Origin: Pseudomonas sp. DG56-2 | Lineage (GTDB): Bacteria > Pseudomonadota > Gammaproteobacteria > Pseudomonadales > Pseudomonadaceae | Assembly (NCBI RefSeq): GCF_004803755.1 | Contig: NZ_CP032311.1 | Span: 4,294,501 to 4,358,500 of the forward strand | Length of the DNA stretch: 64,000 bases | Direction of reading: 5' to 3' | Translations under genes and position numbers: made by a program | Part shown: piece by piece, positions 36,491 through 46,058 of the stretch | Layout: the number at the start of each line of letters is the position of its first letter | How positions within the stretch are numbered: position 1 is the first letter of the stretch | The notes under the pieces: model-generated | Told to the model about the DNA's origin: nothing | Seen by the model: only the letters and a program-made list of their open reading frames with translations | The model's database searches: none

Positions 36491-37816
36491 TTACTCGGCA
36501 GCCGGTGCCGGCTTGCGACGCTTCAACGGCGCCAGGCCATCAGCGCTTGCCAGTGGTGCATTCGGCTTTGGCTTGGCGGTCGGCTTGCGCTTGGCTACCA
36601 CCTTCTTGTCACCTTTTTTGTCGGTCTTTTTCTTCTTCACGCCCGCGGCTTTGCCCGACGCCTTGACCTTTTTCGGTCCGCTGTAGGTGCCTTTGACTTC
36701 CTTGATGACTCGACGCTCGAAGCTCTGTTTCAGGTAGCGCTCGATGCTCGACATCAGGTTCCAGTCGCCATGACAGATCAGCGACACCGCCAGACCTTCG
36801 TTACCGGCACGGCCGGTACGACCGATACGGTGCACGTACTCGTCGCCGCTGCGTGGCATGTCGAAGTTGATGACCAGATCCAGACCGTCCACGTCCAGAC
36901 CACGGGCCGCCACATCAGTGGCTACCAGCACCTTGGCGCCGCCCTGCTTCAGGCGTTCGATGGCCAGCTTGCGATCTTTCTGGTCTTTGTCGCCGTGCAG
37001 GACGAAAGCCTTGATGTCCTTGGCTACCAGGTGGCCGTAGATACGGTCGGCCATGACCCGGGTATTGGTAAAGATGATCGCCTTTTGATAGGTCTCGTTG
37101 GCCAGCAGCCATTGGACGATCTGTTCTTTGTGCTGGTTGTGGTCGGCAGTGATGATTTGCTGACGGGTGCCGTCGTTGAGCTGGCTGACAGTGTTGAGCA
37201 TCAGGTGCTCGGGGTCCTTGAGCACTTTGCCGATCATATCGCGCAAGCCCGCACCACCAGTGGTGGCGGAGAACAGCAGGGTTTGCTCACGGTTCGGGCA
37301 CTCGCCGCACAGGCGCTCGACGTCTTCGGCGAAGCCCATGTCGAGCATGCGGTCGGCTTCGTCAAGAATCACTACCTGCACATGCTCAAGCTTGAGGTTG
37401 CCGGCATTCAGTTGCTCGAGCATGCGGCCTGGGGTGCCGACCAGAATATCCGGCACCTTGCGCAGCATTGCAGCCTGCTCCTTGAAATCTTCACCACCGG
37501 TGATCATGCCGGCCTTGATGAAGGTGAACTGGGCAAAACGCTCAATTTCCTTGAGGGTCTGCTGAGCCAACTCACGGGTTGGCAGCAACACCAGGGCGCG
37601 GATCTCGACACGTTTTTGTTTCAGGTCAACCAGACGGTTGAGCACAGGCAGTACAAATGCAGCAGTCTTGCCACTACCGGTTTTCGCCGTTACGCGCAGG
37701 TCACGTCCCTGCAAGGCCAGGGGAATAGCGGCCGCCTGCACGGGAGTCGGCTCTACGAAGTTCAATGCAGCAACGGCTTTGAGCAGGCGTTCGTGCAGGG
37801 CGAATTGGGAAAACAC
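36491..37816 (-). CDS. DEAD-box RNA helicase
   Basis: This 441-residue ATP-dependent RNA helicase has all core motifs: Q motif region FVEPTPVQAAAIPLALQGRD, motif I AKTGSGKT, Ia PTRELAQQ, Ib GTPGR, II DEAD, III SAT, V RGLDVDG and VI HRIGRTGRAG. The tail from about residue 375 is rich in Lys/Pro/Ala (KKKKTDKKGDKK), as in RNA-binding extensions of RhlE/SrmB-like proteins. It probably acts in ribosome assembly or RNA turnover. Which Pseudomonas paralogue it is cannot be settled from sequence alone. Confidence 0.93.
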   Translation of the reverse strand: MFSQFALHERLLKAVAALNFVEPTPVQAAAIPLALQGRDLRVTAKTGSGKTAAFVLPVLNRLVDLKQKRVEIRALVLLPTRELAQQTLKEIERFAQFTFIKAGMITGGEDFKEQAAMLRKVPDILVGTPGRMLEQLNAGNLKLEHVQVVILDEADRMLDMGFAEDVERLCGECPNREQTLLFSATTGGAGLRDMIGKVLKDPEHLMLNTVSQLNDGTRQQIITADHNQHKEQIVQWLLANETYQKAIIFTNTRVMADRIYGHLVAKDIKAFVLHGDKDQKDRKLAIERLKQGGAKVLVATDVAARGLDVDGLDLVINFDMPRSGDEYVHRIGRTGRAGNEGLAVSLICHGDWNLMSSIERYLKQSFERRVIKEVKGTYSGPKKVKASGKAAGVKKKKTDKKGDKKVVAKRKPTAKPKPNAPLASADGLAPLKRRKPAPAAE

Positions 37817-37957
37817 GGGTGTACCTCGGGCATGAGCAGAAATTCAGCCGTATAGGGTAACGTTTTCCAGCGCCTACGCCGAATTTCTTTTGGCATTGAT
37901 GCACCTTTCCGGGCTCTAATAACCCTTCATTTTCTATTCGGACACGTCAACTACCGC

Positions 37958-39259
37958 ATGGCTATTGAACAGTTCTGGCAAAACGCCCTCGATCTCTGGG
38001 GCACTCTCGATCAACACCCCGTGCTGCATGCAGGCCTTGGACTGACCATTTTGCTGGTCATCGCCCTGGTTCTGGGACGAGTGGCACGCTTTCTGATTCT
38101 TCACGCCGTCAAGCTGCTGGGCCGACAACCGGCCCTGCATTGGATGCACGACCTGCTGCACAACAAGGTTTTCCACCGTTTGGCGCAAATGACCCCGTCA
38201 CTGGTTGTGCAATTCGGGCTCAAACTGGTGCCGGAGCTCAGCAGCACCAGCCAGCATTTCCTCGGCAACGTAGCACTGGCGTTCACCATCCTGTTCCTGG
38301 TGCTGGCGATCAGTGCACTGCTCGATGCCCTGCTGGACATCTACGCCCGCACTGAATATGCCCGCACGCGCTCGATCAAGGGCTACGTGCAACTGGCGAA
38401 GATGGTCCTGTTCATATTTGGCGCGATCGTCATTGTTGCCACCTTGATCGACCGCTCGCCGCTGCTGCTGCTGTCGGGCCTGGGTGCAATGTCGGCGGTG
38501 ATCCTGTTGGTGTACAAGGACACCTTGCTGTCGTTCGTCGCCAGCGTGCAACTGACCAGCAACGACATGCTGCGCGTCGGCGACTGGATCGAAATGCCGC
38601 AGGTCGGTGCCGACGGCGACGTGGTGGATATGACCCTGCATACCGTCAAGGTGCAGAACTTCGACAAGACCATCGTCTCCATCCCCACCTGGCGCTTGAT
38701 GTCCGAGTCGTTCAAGAACTGGCGCGGCATGCAGCAGTCCGGCGGCCGACGTATCAAGCGCAGCCTGTTCATCGACGCCGGCGGCGTGCGTTTCCTGAAC
38801 AACGCCGAAGAAGAACGCCTGAGCCAGGTTCGGCTGTTGTCCGACTACATCACCCGCAAGCGTGCCGAACTCAAGGCCTGGAACGAAGCACAGGGCAATG
38901 TCGCCGAACTGTCGGCCAACCGTCGGCGCATGACCAATATCGGCACCTTCCGCGCCTACGCCCTGGCCTACCTGCAGAGCCACCCGGAAATCCAGCCGAA
39001 CATGACCTGCATGGTCCGCCAAATGGCCACCACCGCCCAGGGCGTGCCGCTGGAAATCTACTGCTTCACCCGCACCACCGCATGGGCTGACTACGAGCGC
39101 ATCCAGGGCGACATCTTCGACTACCTGTTGGCAGTGATGCCGGAATTCGGCCTGAGCCTGTACCAGCAACCTAGCGGCAACGACCTGCGTGCCGGCCTGT
39201 TACCGTCTTCCCAACCCAGCCTGCAACGGACGCTGAGTGCCGAGACGGCCGAGCCATAG
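37958..39259 (+). CDS. YbdG-like mechanosensitive channel (MscS family)
   Basis: This 433-residue inner-membrane protein is of the MscS superfamily, YbdG/MscM branch. Four N-terminal helices precede the pore helix and MscS beta domain (SAVILLVYKDTLLSFVASVQL, VGDWIEMPQVGADGDVVDMT, then TVKVQNFDKTIVSIPTWRLM). The insert GRRIKRSLFIDAGGVRFL is typical of the YbdG branch. It should release solutes on osmotic downshock. The ribosome site before ATG 37958 is weak. The final 60 bases overlap the convergent EamA gene. Confidence 0.88.
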   Translation: MAIEQFWQNALDLWGTLDQHPVLHAGLGLTILLVIALVLGRVARFLILHAVKLLGRQPALHWMHDLLHNKVFHRLAQMTPSLVVQFGLKLVPELSSTSQHFLGNVALAFTILFLVLAISALLDALLDIYARTEYARTRSIKGYVQLAKMVLFIFGAIVIVATLIDRSPLLLLSGLGAMSAVILLVYKDTLLSFVASVQLTSNDMLRVGDWIEMPQVGADGDVVDMTLHTVKVQNFDKTIVSIPTWRLMSESFKNWRGMQQSGGRRIKRSLFIDAGGVRFLNNAEEERLSQVRLLSDYITRKRAELKAWNEAQGNVAELSANRRRMTNIGTFRAYALAYLQSHPEIQPNMTCMVRQMATTAQGVPLEIYCFTRTTAWADYERIQGDIFDYLLAVMPEFGLSLYQQPSGNDLRAGLLPSSQPSLQRTLSAETAEP

Positions 39260-40078
39260 GGACGCCAGAATCACCGCCCCGCCGATGAACAACCTGCCCA
39301 GGGGCTCGTGCTGATTCCAGATCAGCAAGTTGAGCAGCAGCCCCACCGGTACGTGCAGGTTGTTCATCACTGCCAGGGTCGCGCCGGAAACCAGACACGC
39401 GCCCTTGTTCCACCAGTACAAGCCCAATGCCGTCGGGCACAGACCCAAAAACAGCAGCACCAGCCATTGCACGTCGGTGCTTGGCAGGTGCTGGCTGTTG
39501 CCGAACGCCACAAACGCAGGCAGCACCACCAACAAGGCACCCAGGTAGAAGTAACCGAAACGCCGGTAATGCGGCAGGTCGCTGGGATTTCTAGCGATCA
39601 GGTGACGGTACAGTACCTGACCGGCGGCATAGGTGAAGTTGGCCAACTGCAGCAGCAAAAAGCCCATGAAAAAGTCCGGGCTGATCCGATCAAAACGAAT
39701 CACCGCCGCGCCCGCCACGGCCACCAGAGCCGCCACCAGCGCCCAGGGATTGAAGCGACGGTTCAAAGCATCTTCAATCAGGGTCACATGCAGCGGTGTG
39801 AGAATGGTGAACAGCAGGACTTCCGGCACCGTAAGCACCCGGAAGCTCAAGTACAGACAAACATAGGTGATGCCGTATTGCAGCGCGCCAATCAACAGCA
39901 TCGAGCGCATGAAGCGCGGCTCGACCTGACGCCAGCGAGTCAATGGCAAAAATACCAGTCCAGCCAGCACCACCCGCGCCAACACGGCGAAATAGCTATC
40001 AACGTGGCCAGCCAGGTACTCACCGATCAGACTAAAAGAAAACGCCTGGATCAGTGCAACGATCAATAAATAGCCCAT
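39200..40078 (-). CDS. EamA/DMT-family transporter
   Basis: This 292-residue ten-helix exporter begins GYLLIVALIQAFSFSLIGEY. EamA signatures include LLFTILTPLHVTLIEDALNR and NNLHVPVGLLLNLLIWNQHEP. It resembles the carboxylate/amino-acid transporter subgroup. ATG 40078 has AAGGGG upstream; an in-frame start 23 codons earlier gives an Arg-rich leader without support. It shares 60 bases with the opposite-strand channel gene. The substrate is unknown. Confidence 0.85.
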   Translation of the reverse strand: MGYLLIVALIQAFSFSLIGEYLAGHVDSYFAVLARVVLAGLVFLPLTRWRQVEPRFMRSMLLIGALQYGITYVCLYLSFRVLTVPEVLLFTILTPLHVTLIEDALNRRFNPWALVAALVAVAGAAVIRFDRISPDFFMGFLLLQLANFTYAAGQVLYRHLIARNPSDLPHYRRFGYFYLGALLVVLPAFVAFGNSQHLPSTDVQWLVLLFLGLCPTALGLYWWNKGACLVSGATLAVMNNLHVPVGLLLNLLIWNQHEPLGRLFIGGAVILASLWLGRLGTQRPLQAGLGRR

Positions 40079-40249
40079 GGGTGCCCCTTGCAGTAGAGGC
40101 GGCGACCTTAGCCGTTCGCGGTATCTGCGGCAACTGCCGGACAGCACACATAAAAAAGGGTCTTCAAGTAATCCCGGGGGCTATACCCCTCTGATTGGGG
40201 TGGGTGGGTGACCCGCTCTCCTCACGCTCTTGATCTTGTTGCACGTCAG

Positions 40250-40640
40250 CTCAGGCGCCGCAGAGTGCGACTTCAGAAGGCCGAGTGGAGGTGCCTGTAG
40301 GGGCGGTGCGCAGCACCTTCGGCGTTAGCCGAAGACGCGAGACGTAGACTTGGCGTAGCAAGTCGTAGGCCGCGTGGCCCTGGAAGGTGCCGTAGCGAGG
40401 GGACCCGAAGCGCAGCGTAGGGCCGTATGCAGGAGCGAGCGGTTTTGGTTCCTTTTGCCAAGACAAAAGGGACCCGCCGTAAGGGCGGAAGGGGCCAACA
40501 GCGGCGCCGCATTGAATGGATAAGCCCCCAATCAAATCCCAGCCCAGCCCAGCCCAGCCCAGCCCAGCCCAGCCCAGCCCAGCCCAGCCCAGCCCAGCCC
40601 AGCCCAGCCCAGCCCCAAGATAATACTCCTGGGGATTGCG
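40250..40640. repeat. Low-complexity intergenic element with dispersed-repeat features
   Basis: The 647-base gap between the EamA and azoR genes holds no credible gene. It contains a GC-rich segment with many short self-complementary runs, including CCTTTTGCCAAGACAAAAGG (40452-40471) and CCGCCGTAAGGGCGG (40474-40488), and ends in a pentanucleotide microsatellite. From memory, very similar sequences recur between genes in many Pseudomonas genomes, so this is probably a dispersed repeat. Minus-strand frames through it (up to 145 codons) look non-coding. Confidence 0.5.
40541..40615. repeat. Microsatellite (AGCCC)x15
   Basis: Fifteen perfect AGCCC units in tandem, 75 bases, preceded by CCC. The minus strand carries GGG every five bases with two-base CT spacers, a strong G-quadruplex pattern. 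Such a tract is prone to slippage and to copy-number change. It lies about 110 bases past the 3' end of azoR. Confidence 0.95.
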
Positions 40641-40651
40641 TAAAGAACCAC

Positions 40652-40676
40652 AAAAAAGCCCGGTCATTGACCGGGC
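40652..40676 (-). terminator. Rho-independent terminator of azoR
   Basis: On the minus strand GCCCGGTCA and TGACCGGGC (40676-40658) form a 9-base stem, followed by six T (40657-40652). It lies 50 bases after the azoR stop codon. Confidence 0.9.
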
Positions 40677-40725
40677 AGGTACACCCAAAGGAGCAACAGG
40701 TGTCAGGCGGGAAAATTCAGTTCGA

Positions 40726-41325
40726 TCAGGCCACTGCAGCCAGCTGGGCCTTGGCCTGATTCAGGCCTTTCTCGTGGAAGTCCCCCCCCAGGTTCAGGCC
40801 CTCGGCGTGAATGAAGGTCACATCGTGAATACCGATAAACGCCATCACCTGACGCAGGTATGGTTCCTGATGATCGCTCGTGGCTCCGGCATGGATACCG
40901 CCCCGGGCAGTGAGAACGTAAGCCTTTTTACCGGTGAGCAGGCCCTGGGGACCGGTCTCGGTGTATTTGAAGGTAACGCCAGCGCGCAGCACGTGGTCCA
41001 GCCAAGCCTTCAAGGTGCTCGGAATGGTGAAGTTGTACATCGGTGCTGCCAGCACCAGCACATCGGCGGCCAACACTTCGTCGGTCAACTCGTTGGAGCG
41101 AGCCAGCGCTTGCAGTTCATCTGCGTTACGTTGGTCCTCAGGCTTCATCCAGCCGCCCAACAGGTTGGCATCCAGATGCGGCACCGGATTCACGGCCAGG
41201 TCGCGCAGGGCGACCTGGTCGGCCGGATGGACAGCTTGCCACTGGCTGACAAAATCAGCGGTCAGTTGCCGGGAGATCGAGCCCTGCTGGCGGGCGCTGC
41301 TTTCGATAACGAGTACACGGGACAT
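40726..41325 (-). CDS. azoR: FMN-dependent NADH-azoreductase
   Basis: This 199-residue flavodoxin-fold enzyme reduces azo dyes and quinones with NADH. It shows SRVLVIESSARQQGSISRQL at the start (FMN phosphate binding), LAAPMYNFTIPSTLKAWLDH and VLTARGGIH, all AzoR hallmarks. ATG 41325 has GGAGG upstream and opens directly with the first beta strand; an earlier in-frame start is rejected. A strong terminator follows. Pseudomonas usually has several AzoR paralogues, so the number cannot be assigned. Confidence 0.92.
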   Translation of the reverse strand: MSRVLVIESSARQQGSISRQLTADFVSQWQAVHPADQVALRDLAVNPVPHLDANLLGGWMKPEDQRNADELQALARSNELTDEVLAADVLVLAAPMYNFTIPSTLKAWLDHVLRAGVTFKYTETGPQGLLTGKKAYVLTARGGIHAGATSDHQEPYLRQVMAFIGIHDVTFIHAEGLNLGGDFHEKGLNQAKAQLAAVA

Positions 41326-41469
41326 GGGTTGCCTCCATCGGCGAATGCGGTAAGTCAATGGAGGTAAGATTATTCAGTAACCGATCGATTAAAAAGCGTA
41401 AAATCTGGGTGCAATCTATCAGTTAATTTGTTTTATTGTGCCTGTGCACTACCCTCATTCACAGCAAGG

Positions 41470-41784
41470 CTATTGCGGTTTGCAACTGAGGTCGATGCGC
41501 AACTTGATGATCTTGCGGTTGAATTTGGCGGTGACGTCCTTGCTCTGCTTGGCTTCCACCAGCACCCGGCGCACCCGCGGAGCCTCCGGGCCGTTGCGAA
41601 AACGCACCGTGCATTGGGCGGCAACGTCGCCGTAGTTGTTCAAGGTCATCGAGCCCATGTCGTAGTCGGTGTCATAGGTGTTGTAGTCGAGTTTGACGCC
41701 CTCGAGATTCTTTTCTACCTCGATTGGGTATGCCATCGCGGTGAGTGGAAGCAGGGCCAGCAATACAGCACAACATTTCTTCAT
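41470..41784 (-). CDS. Small secreted/periplasmic protein of unknown function
   Basis: This 104-residue protein has a signal peptide (KKCCAVLLALLPLTAMA, cut before YPIEVEKN). The mature part is beta-rich with two cysteines (AAQCTVRF and DLSCKPQ at the C-terminus), which suggests a disulfide-bonded immunoglobulin-like fold. Homologues in Pseudomonas are, from memory, often mislabelled 3-phosphoglycerate kinase; nothing here supports that. It is divergent from the LysR gene 49 bases away. Confidence 0.75.
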   Translation of the reverse strand: MKKCCAVLLALLPLTAMAYPIEVEKNLEGVKLDYNTYDTDYDMGSMTLNNYGDVAAQCTVRFRNGPEAPRVRRVLVEAKQSKDVTAKFNRKIIKLRIDLSCKPQ

Positions 41785-41833
41785 ACGACGCTCTCCATGA
41801 AAGAGCGCCAGCTTAGGACAACAGGAGCCGAAG

Positions 41834-42757
41834 ATGAAAGCGCCACGCGTTACCCTGGATCAGTGGCGAACCCTGCAAGCGGTGGTCGACCACGGTGGCT
41901 TTGCCCAGGCGGCCGAAGCGCTGCATCGCTCGCAATCGTCCGTGAGCTACACCGTCGCACGCATGCAGGATCAACTAGGGGTGCCGCTGCTGCGTATCGA
42001 TGGTCGCAAAGCTGTGCTGACCGAGGCTGGAAATGTGCTGCTGCGCCGGTCCCGGCAACTGGTCAAGCAGGCCAGCCAGCTGGAAGATCTTGCCCATCAC
42101 ATGGAACAAGGCTGGGAAGCCGAAGTCCGTCTGGTCGTGGATGCTGCCTATCCCAATGCCCGCCTGGTCCGTGCCTTGAGCGCCTTCATGCCGCAAAGCC
42201 GTGGCTGTCGTGTACGTCTGCGCGAGGAAGTACTGTCGGGCGTTGAAGAAGTGCTGCATGAGGGCATCGCTGACCTTGCCATCAGCGGCTTCAATATTTC
42301 CGGCTACCTGGGCACTGAACTCAGTTCAGTGGAGTTCGTCGCTGTCGCCCACCCCGAGCACAGCCTGCACCGTCTGGGTCGTGAACTGAGCTTCCAGGAC
42401 CTGGAAAGCCAACTGCAAGTGGTCATCCGTGATTCGGGTCGGGCGCAACCGCGCGATGTCGGCTGGCTCGGCGCTGAACAGCGCTGGACCGTCGGTAGCC
42501 TGGCGACCGCCTCGACATTCGTCAGCAGTGGCTTGGGCTTTGCCTGGCTACCCCGTCACTTGATCGAACGCGAGTTGCGCGAAGGCGTGCTCAAACCGCT
42601 GCCACTGGATCAGGGTGGCAGTCGCCATCCACTGTTCTACCTTTACTCCAACAAGGACAAACCCTTGGGCCCGGCCACGCAGATTCTCATCGATTTGCTG
42701 CGCAATTTCGATACCGCGCCACTGGACGTGCCCTTCGCCGCCCCCGCCCAAGCCTGA
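41834..42757 (+). CDS. LysR-family transcriptional regulator
   Basis: This 307-residue LysR regulator has a helix-turn-helix (LDQWRTLQAVVDHGGFAQAA, SQSSVSYTVARMQDQLGVPL) and a substrate-binding-type effector domain from about residue 95, with GLGFAWLPRHLIERELREG near the end. AGGAG lies 8 bases before ATG 41834. The alpha/beta hydrolase gene follows after 14 bases on the same strand, so both may be one transcript. The target is unknown. Confidence 0.9.
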   Translation: MKAPRVTLDQWRTLQAVVDHGGFAQAAEALHRSQSSVSYTVARMQDQLGVPLLRIDGRKAVLTEAGNVLLRRSRQLVKQASQLEDLAHHMEQGWEAEVRLVVDAAYPNARLVRALSAFMPQSRGCRVRLREEVLSGVEEVLHEGIADLAISGFNISGYLGTELSSVEFVAVAHPEHSLHRLGRELSFQDLESQLQVVIRDSGRAQPRDVGWLGAEQRWTVGSLATASTFVSSGLGFAWLPRHLIERELREGVLKPLPLDQGGSRHPLFYLYSNKDKPLGPATQILIDLLRNFDTAPLDVPFAAPAQA

Positions 42758-42771
42758 CAGGAATCACGCCC

Positions 42772-43584
42772 ATGGCCTATTTCGAACACGAAGGTTGCTC
42801 GCTGCACTACGAGGAATACGGCCAGGGCGAGCCACTGGTATTGCTGCACGGCTTGGGTTCCAGCTGCCAGGATTGGGAAATGCAGGTGCCCGCGCTTGCT
42901 CGCCATTACCGGGTGATCCTGATGGACATCCGTGGCCATGGCCGCTCCGACAAACCGCGCGAACGCTACAGCATCGCCAGTTTCAGCGCCGACCTGCTGG
43001 CCCTGCTCGAGCAACTGCAGACCGGCCCGGTGCATCTGGTGGGGCTGTCCATGGGCGGTATGGTCGGCTTTCAATTCGCCGTTGATCACCCTGAGTCGCT
43101 GCGCAGCCTGTGCATCGTCAACAGCGCACCGGAGGTCAAGCGTCGTAGCCGCCAGGACTGGATCTGGTGGGCCAAGCGCTGGACCCTGGCCCGGATGCTC
43201 AGCCTTGAAACGATTGGCAAAGGCCTGGCGGCGCGACTATTCCCCAAACCGGAGCAGGCGGACCTGCGCCGCAAGATGGCCCAGCGCTGGGCGACGAACG
43301 ACAAGCGTGCCTATCTGGCCAGCTTCGATGCCATTGTCGGTTGGGGCGTCAGCGAACGCCTGGGGCAGATCCGCTGTCCTACCCTGGTCATAAGCGCTGA
43401 CCAGGATTACACCCCGGTACTCCTCAAGGAGCGTTATGTGCGCCTGATACCTCAGGCGCGACTGGCGGTCATCGAAGATTCCCGGCACGCTACGCCGCTG
43501 GATCAACCCCATGTATTCAATCAGACGCTGCTGCAATTTCTGGCAGCGTCGACCACCCCTCAAGGAACATTGAGCCCATGCTGA
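42772..43584 (+). CDS. Alpha/beta hydrolase
   Basis: This 270-residue cytosolic hydrolase has the nucleophile elbow GLSMGG (Ser 93), the oxyanion segment [24 protein letters not shown], and the catalytic His in [13 protein letters not shown]. It resembles 3-oxoadipate enol-lactonase-like and esterase-like proteins, but the substrate cannot be named. It lies between the LysR gene (14 bases) and the cyclophilin gene, which it overlaps by 7 bases (ATGCTGA), implying translational coupling. Confidence 0.88.
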   Translation: MAYFEHEGCSLHYEEYGQGEPLVLLHGLGSSCQDWEMQVPALARHYRVILMDIRGHGRSDKPRERYSIASFSADLLALLEQLQTGPVHLVGLSMGGMVGFQFAVDHPESLRSLCIVNSAPEVKRRSRQDWIWWAKRWTLARMLSLETIGKGLAARLFPKPEQADLRRKMAQRWATNDKRAYLASFDAIVGWGVSERLGQIRCPTLVISADQDYTPVLLKERYVRLIPQARLAVIEDSRHATPLDQPHVFNQTLLQFLAASTTPQGTLSPC

Positions 43585-44135
43585 AAAAACTCCTGCTCGC
43601 CACCTGCTCGGTCGTCTTCGCCACCAGCCTGATGGCGGCCGATAAAGCGCCCCATGTACTGCTCGACACCAGCTTTGGCCAGATTGAAGTAGAACTGGAT
43701 CCGGTCAAGGCGCCCATCAGCAGCAAGAACTTTCTGGAGTACGTGGACAGCGGCTTCTACAACAACACCATCTTCCACCGGGTGATTCCGGGCTTCATGG
43801 TCCAGGGGGGTGGCTTCACCGAGCAGATGTCGCAGAAGGAAACCAAGTCGCCGATCAGGAACGAAGCCAGCAACGGTCTGCACAACACACGCGGCACCTT
43901 GTCGATGGCCCGCACATCGAACCCGAACTCGGCTACCAGCCAGTTTTTCATCAACGTAGCCGACAACGCCTTCCTCGATCCGGGCCGTGATGCCGGTTAC
44001 GCAGTTTTCGCCAAAGTGGTCAAAGGCATGGATGTGGTCGATCAGATCGTCAACTCACCAACCACCGTCAAGCGCGGTATGCGTGATGTGCCGGTCGATC
44101 CGGTATTCATCAAGTCGGCCAAGCGTATCGACTGA
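43578..44135 (+). CDS. ppiA: Periplasmic cyclophilin-type peptidyl-prolyl isomerase
   Basis: This 185-residue cyclophilin has a signal peptide ([18 protein letters not shown]). The catalytic region [15 protein letters not shown] and the binding strip [17 protein letters not shown] are intact, and the size matches E. coli PpiA (190). It should speed proline isomerisation in proteins folding in the periplasm. The start codon overlaps the end of the hydrolase gene. The symbol is by likeness. Confidence 0.88.
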   Translation: MLKKLLLATCSVVFATSLMAADKAPHVLLDTSFGQIEVELDPVKAPISSKNFLEYVDSGFYNNTIFHRVIPGFMVQGGGFTEQMSQKETKSPIRNEASNGLHNTRGTLSMARTSNPNSATSQFFINVADNAFLDPGRDAGYAVFAKVVKGMDVVDQIVNSPTTVKRGMRDVPVDPVFIKSAKRID

Positions 44136-44198
44136 CCCCGAGCCTCACAGGGACGTGAGCCAAGGCCTGCGGGTCTATGAACAGGAGTTAAGGTTTTC

Positions 44199-46031
44199 AT
44201 GCTGTTCCGCCGTTTTGAAAGGCTGATCGATATATTTCGTGAAGCACCCAGCGCTGCGCCACCCAGTACAGTGCTGCCCTTCTACCTGTACTACCTGCGC
44301 CAGGTATGGCCCAGTTTTGCAGCGCTGTTGGTGGTTGGCCTGATCGGTGCGCTGATCGAAGTGGCGCTGTTCAGTTACCTGAGTCGAATCATCGATCTGA
44401 CCCAGGGCACTCCCAACGTCAACTTCTTCAGCGAGCATGCCAACGAGCTGATCTGGATGCTGGTGGTAGCTCTTCTTCTGCGGCCAGTGTTCGTCGGTCT
44501 GCACGATCTGTTGGTGCACCAGACCATCAGCCCCGGCATGACCAGCATGATCCGCTGGCAAAACCACACGTATGTGCTCAAGCAGAGCCTTAACTTCTTC
44601 CAGAGCGATTTTGCCGGTCGTATTGCCCAGCGCATCATGCAGACCGGCAACTCCCTTCGCGACTCCGCCGTACAAGCGGTTGATGCCCTGTGGCATGTAT
44701 TGATCTATGCCATCAGCTCGCTGGTGCTGTTTGCGGAGGCGGACTGGCGCTTGATGCTGCCACTGATAAGCTGGATCGCCTGCTATATCGGCGCGCTCTA
44801 CTATTTCGTACCCAGGGTCAAAGCCCGCGCCGTGATTTCTTCAGATGCGCGCTCCAAACTGATGGGCCGCATCGTCGACGGCTACACCAACATCGCCACG
44901 CTCAAACTCTTTGCCCACACTGACTTCGAACAACAATACGCGCGCGAGGCGATCAGCGAACAGACCGAAAAAACCCAACTGGCTGCCCGCGTGGTTACCA
45001 GCATGGATGTGGTCATCACCAGCCTCAATGGTCTGTTGATCGTTACCACCACGGGGCTTGCCCTGTGGCTGTGGACACAGTCACTGATCACGGTCGGCGC
45101 CATTGCCCTGGCCACTGGCCTGGTCATTCGAATCGTCAACATGTCGGGTTGGATCATGTGGGTGGTCAACGGCATCTTCGAAAATATCGGCATGGTCCAA
45201 GATGGCTTGCAGACCATCGCCCAGCCGGTAAGCGTGACCGACAAACCCGGCGCTCCAGCGCTCAAAGTCGAACGCGGCGCAGTCAAGTTCGAGAATGTCG
45301 GATTCCACTATGGCAAAGGCCATCGAATTATCGACGACCTGAGCCTGGACATCCGCCCCGGGGAAAAAATCGGTCTGATCGGCCCGTCCGGTGCCGGCAA
45401 GTCGACCTTGGTCAATCTGCTGCTACGCCTGTACGACCTTGATAACGGACGGATCCTGATCGACGGCCAGGACATTGCCCAAGTGTCCCAGGCCAGCCTG
45501 CGTGCCCAGATCGGCATGATCACCCAGGACACCTCACTGCTGCACCGCTCGATCCGCGAGAACCTGTTGTACGGGCGCCCGGATGCCAGCGAAGAAGAAC
45601 TCTGGGAAGCCGTGCGCCGCGCCCGTGCCGATGAGTTCATACCGCAATTATCCGATGCCCAGGGGCGTACGGGATTCGATGCACACGTGGGTGAGCGAGG
45701 GGTTAAACTCTCCGGCGGCCAGCGTCAGCGCATTGCGATCGCCAGGGTATTGCTCAAAAACGCGCCGATTCTGATCATGGACGAAGCCACGTCAGCGCTG
45801 GACTCGGAAGTCGAAGCCGCCATCCAGGAAAGCCTCGAGACGCTGATGCAGGGCAAGACGGTGATCGCCATTGCCCACCGTCTTTCGACCATCGCCCGCA
45901 TGGACCGCCTGGTCGTGCTGGAAAAAGGCCGCATCGCCGAGATGGGCAGCCATACCGAGCTGCTGGCGCACCAAGGCTTGTATGCACGCCTGTGGCATCA
46001 CCAGACCGGAGGGTTTGTCGGGATCGATTGA
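44199..46031 (+). CDS. ABC exporter, fused permease/ATPase
   Basis: This 610-residue half-transporter of MsbA/multidrug type has a six-helix membrane domain (about 30-330) and an ATPase (about 350-600). Motifs are Walker A GPSGAGKST, signature LSGGQRQR, Walker B LIMDEATSALD and switch His IAHRLST. The substrate is unknown: lipids, peptides and drugs are all possible. It starts 63 bases after the cyclophilin gene on the same strand. It is convergent with the FemAB-like gene, 27 bases away. Confidence 0.9.
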   Translation: MLFRRFERLIDIFREAPSAAPPSTVLPFYLYYLRQVWPSFAALLVVGLIGALIEVALFSYLSRIIDLTQGTPNVNFFSEHANELIWMLVVALLLRPVFVGLHDLLVHQTISPGMTSMIRWQNHTYVLKQSLNFFQSDFAGRIAQRIMQTGNSLRDSAVQAVDALWHVLIYAISSLVLFAEADWRLMLPLISWIACYIGALYYFVPRVKARAVISSDARSKLMGRIVDGYTNIATLKLFAHTDFEQQYAREAISEQTEKTQLAARVVTSMDVVITSLNGLLIVTTTGLALWLWTQSLITVGAIALATGLVIRIVNMSGWIMWVVNGIFENIGMVQDGLQTIAQPVSVTDKPGAPALKVERGAVKFENVGFHYGKGHRIIDDLSLDIRPGEKIGLIGPSGAGKSTLVNLLLRLYDLDNGRILIDGQDIAQVSQASLRAQIGMITQDTSLLHRSIRENLLYGRPDASEEELWEAVRRARADEFIPQLSDAQGRTGFDAHVGERGVKLSGGQRQRIAIARVLLKNAPILIMDEATSALDSEVEAAIQESLETLMQGKTVIAIAHRLSTIARMDRLVVLEKGRIAEMGSHTELLAHQGLYARLWHHQTGGFVGID

Positions 46032-46058
46032 ATCGCCTGCACAACAACTGCTCTCCTG

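Noticed and set aside
40251..40688. Minus-strand frames coding repeated GLGWA through the microsatellite
   Set aside because: A five-base repeat reads as a five-residue repeat in any frame; there is no ribosome site and the rest of the frame has non-coding composition.
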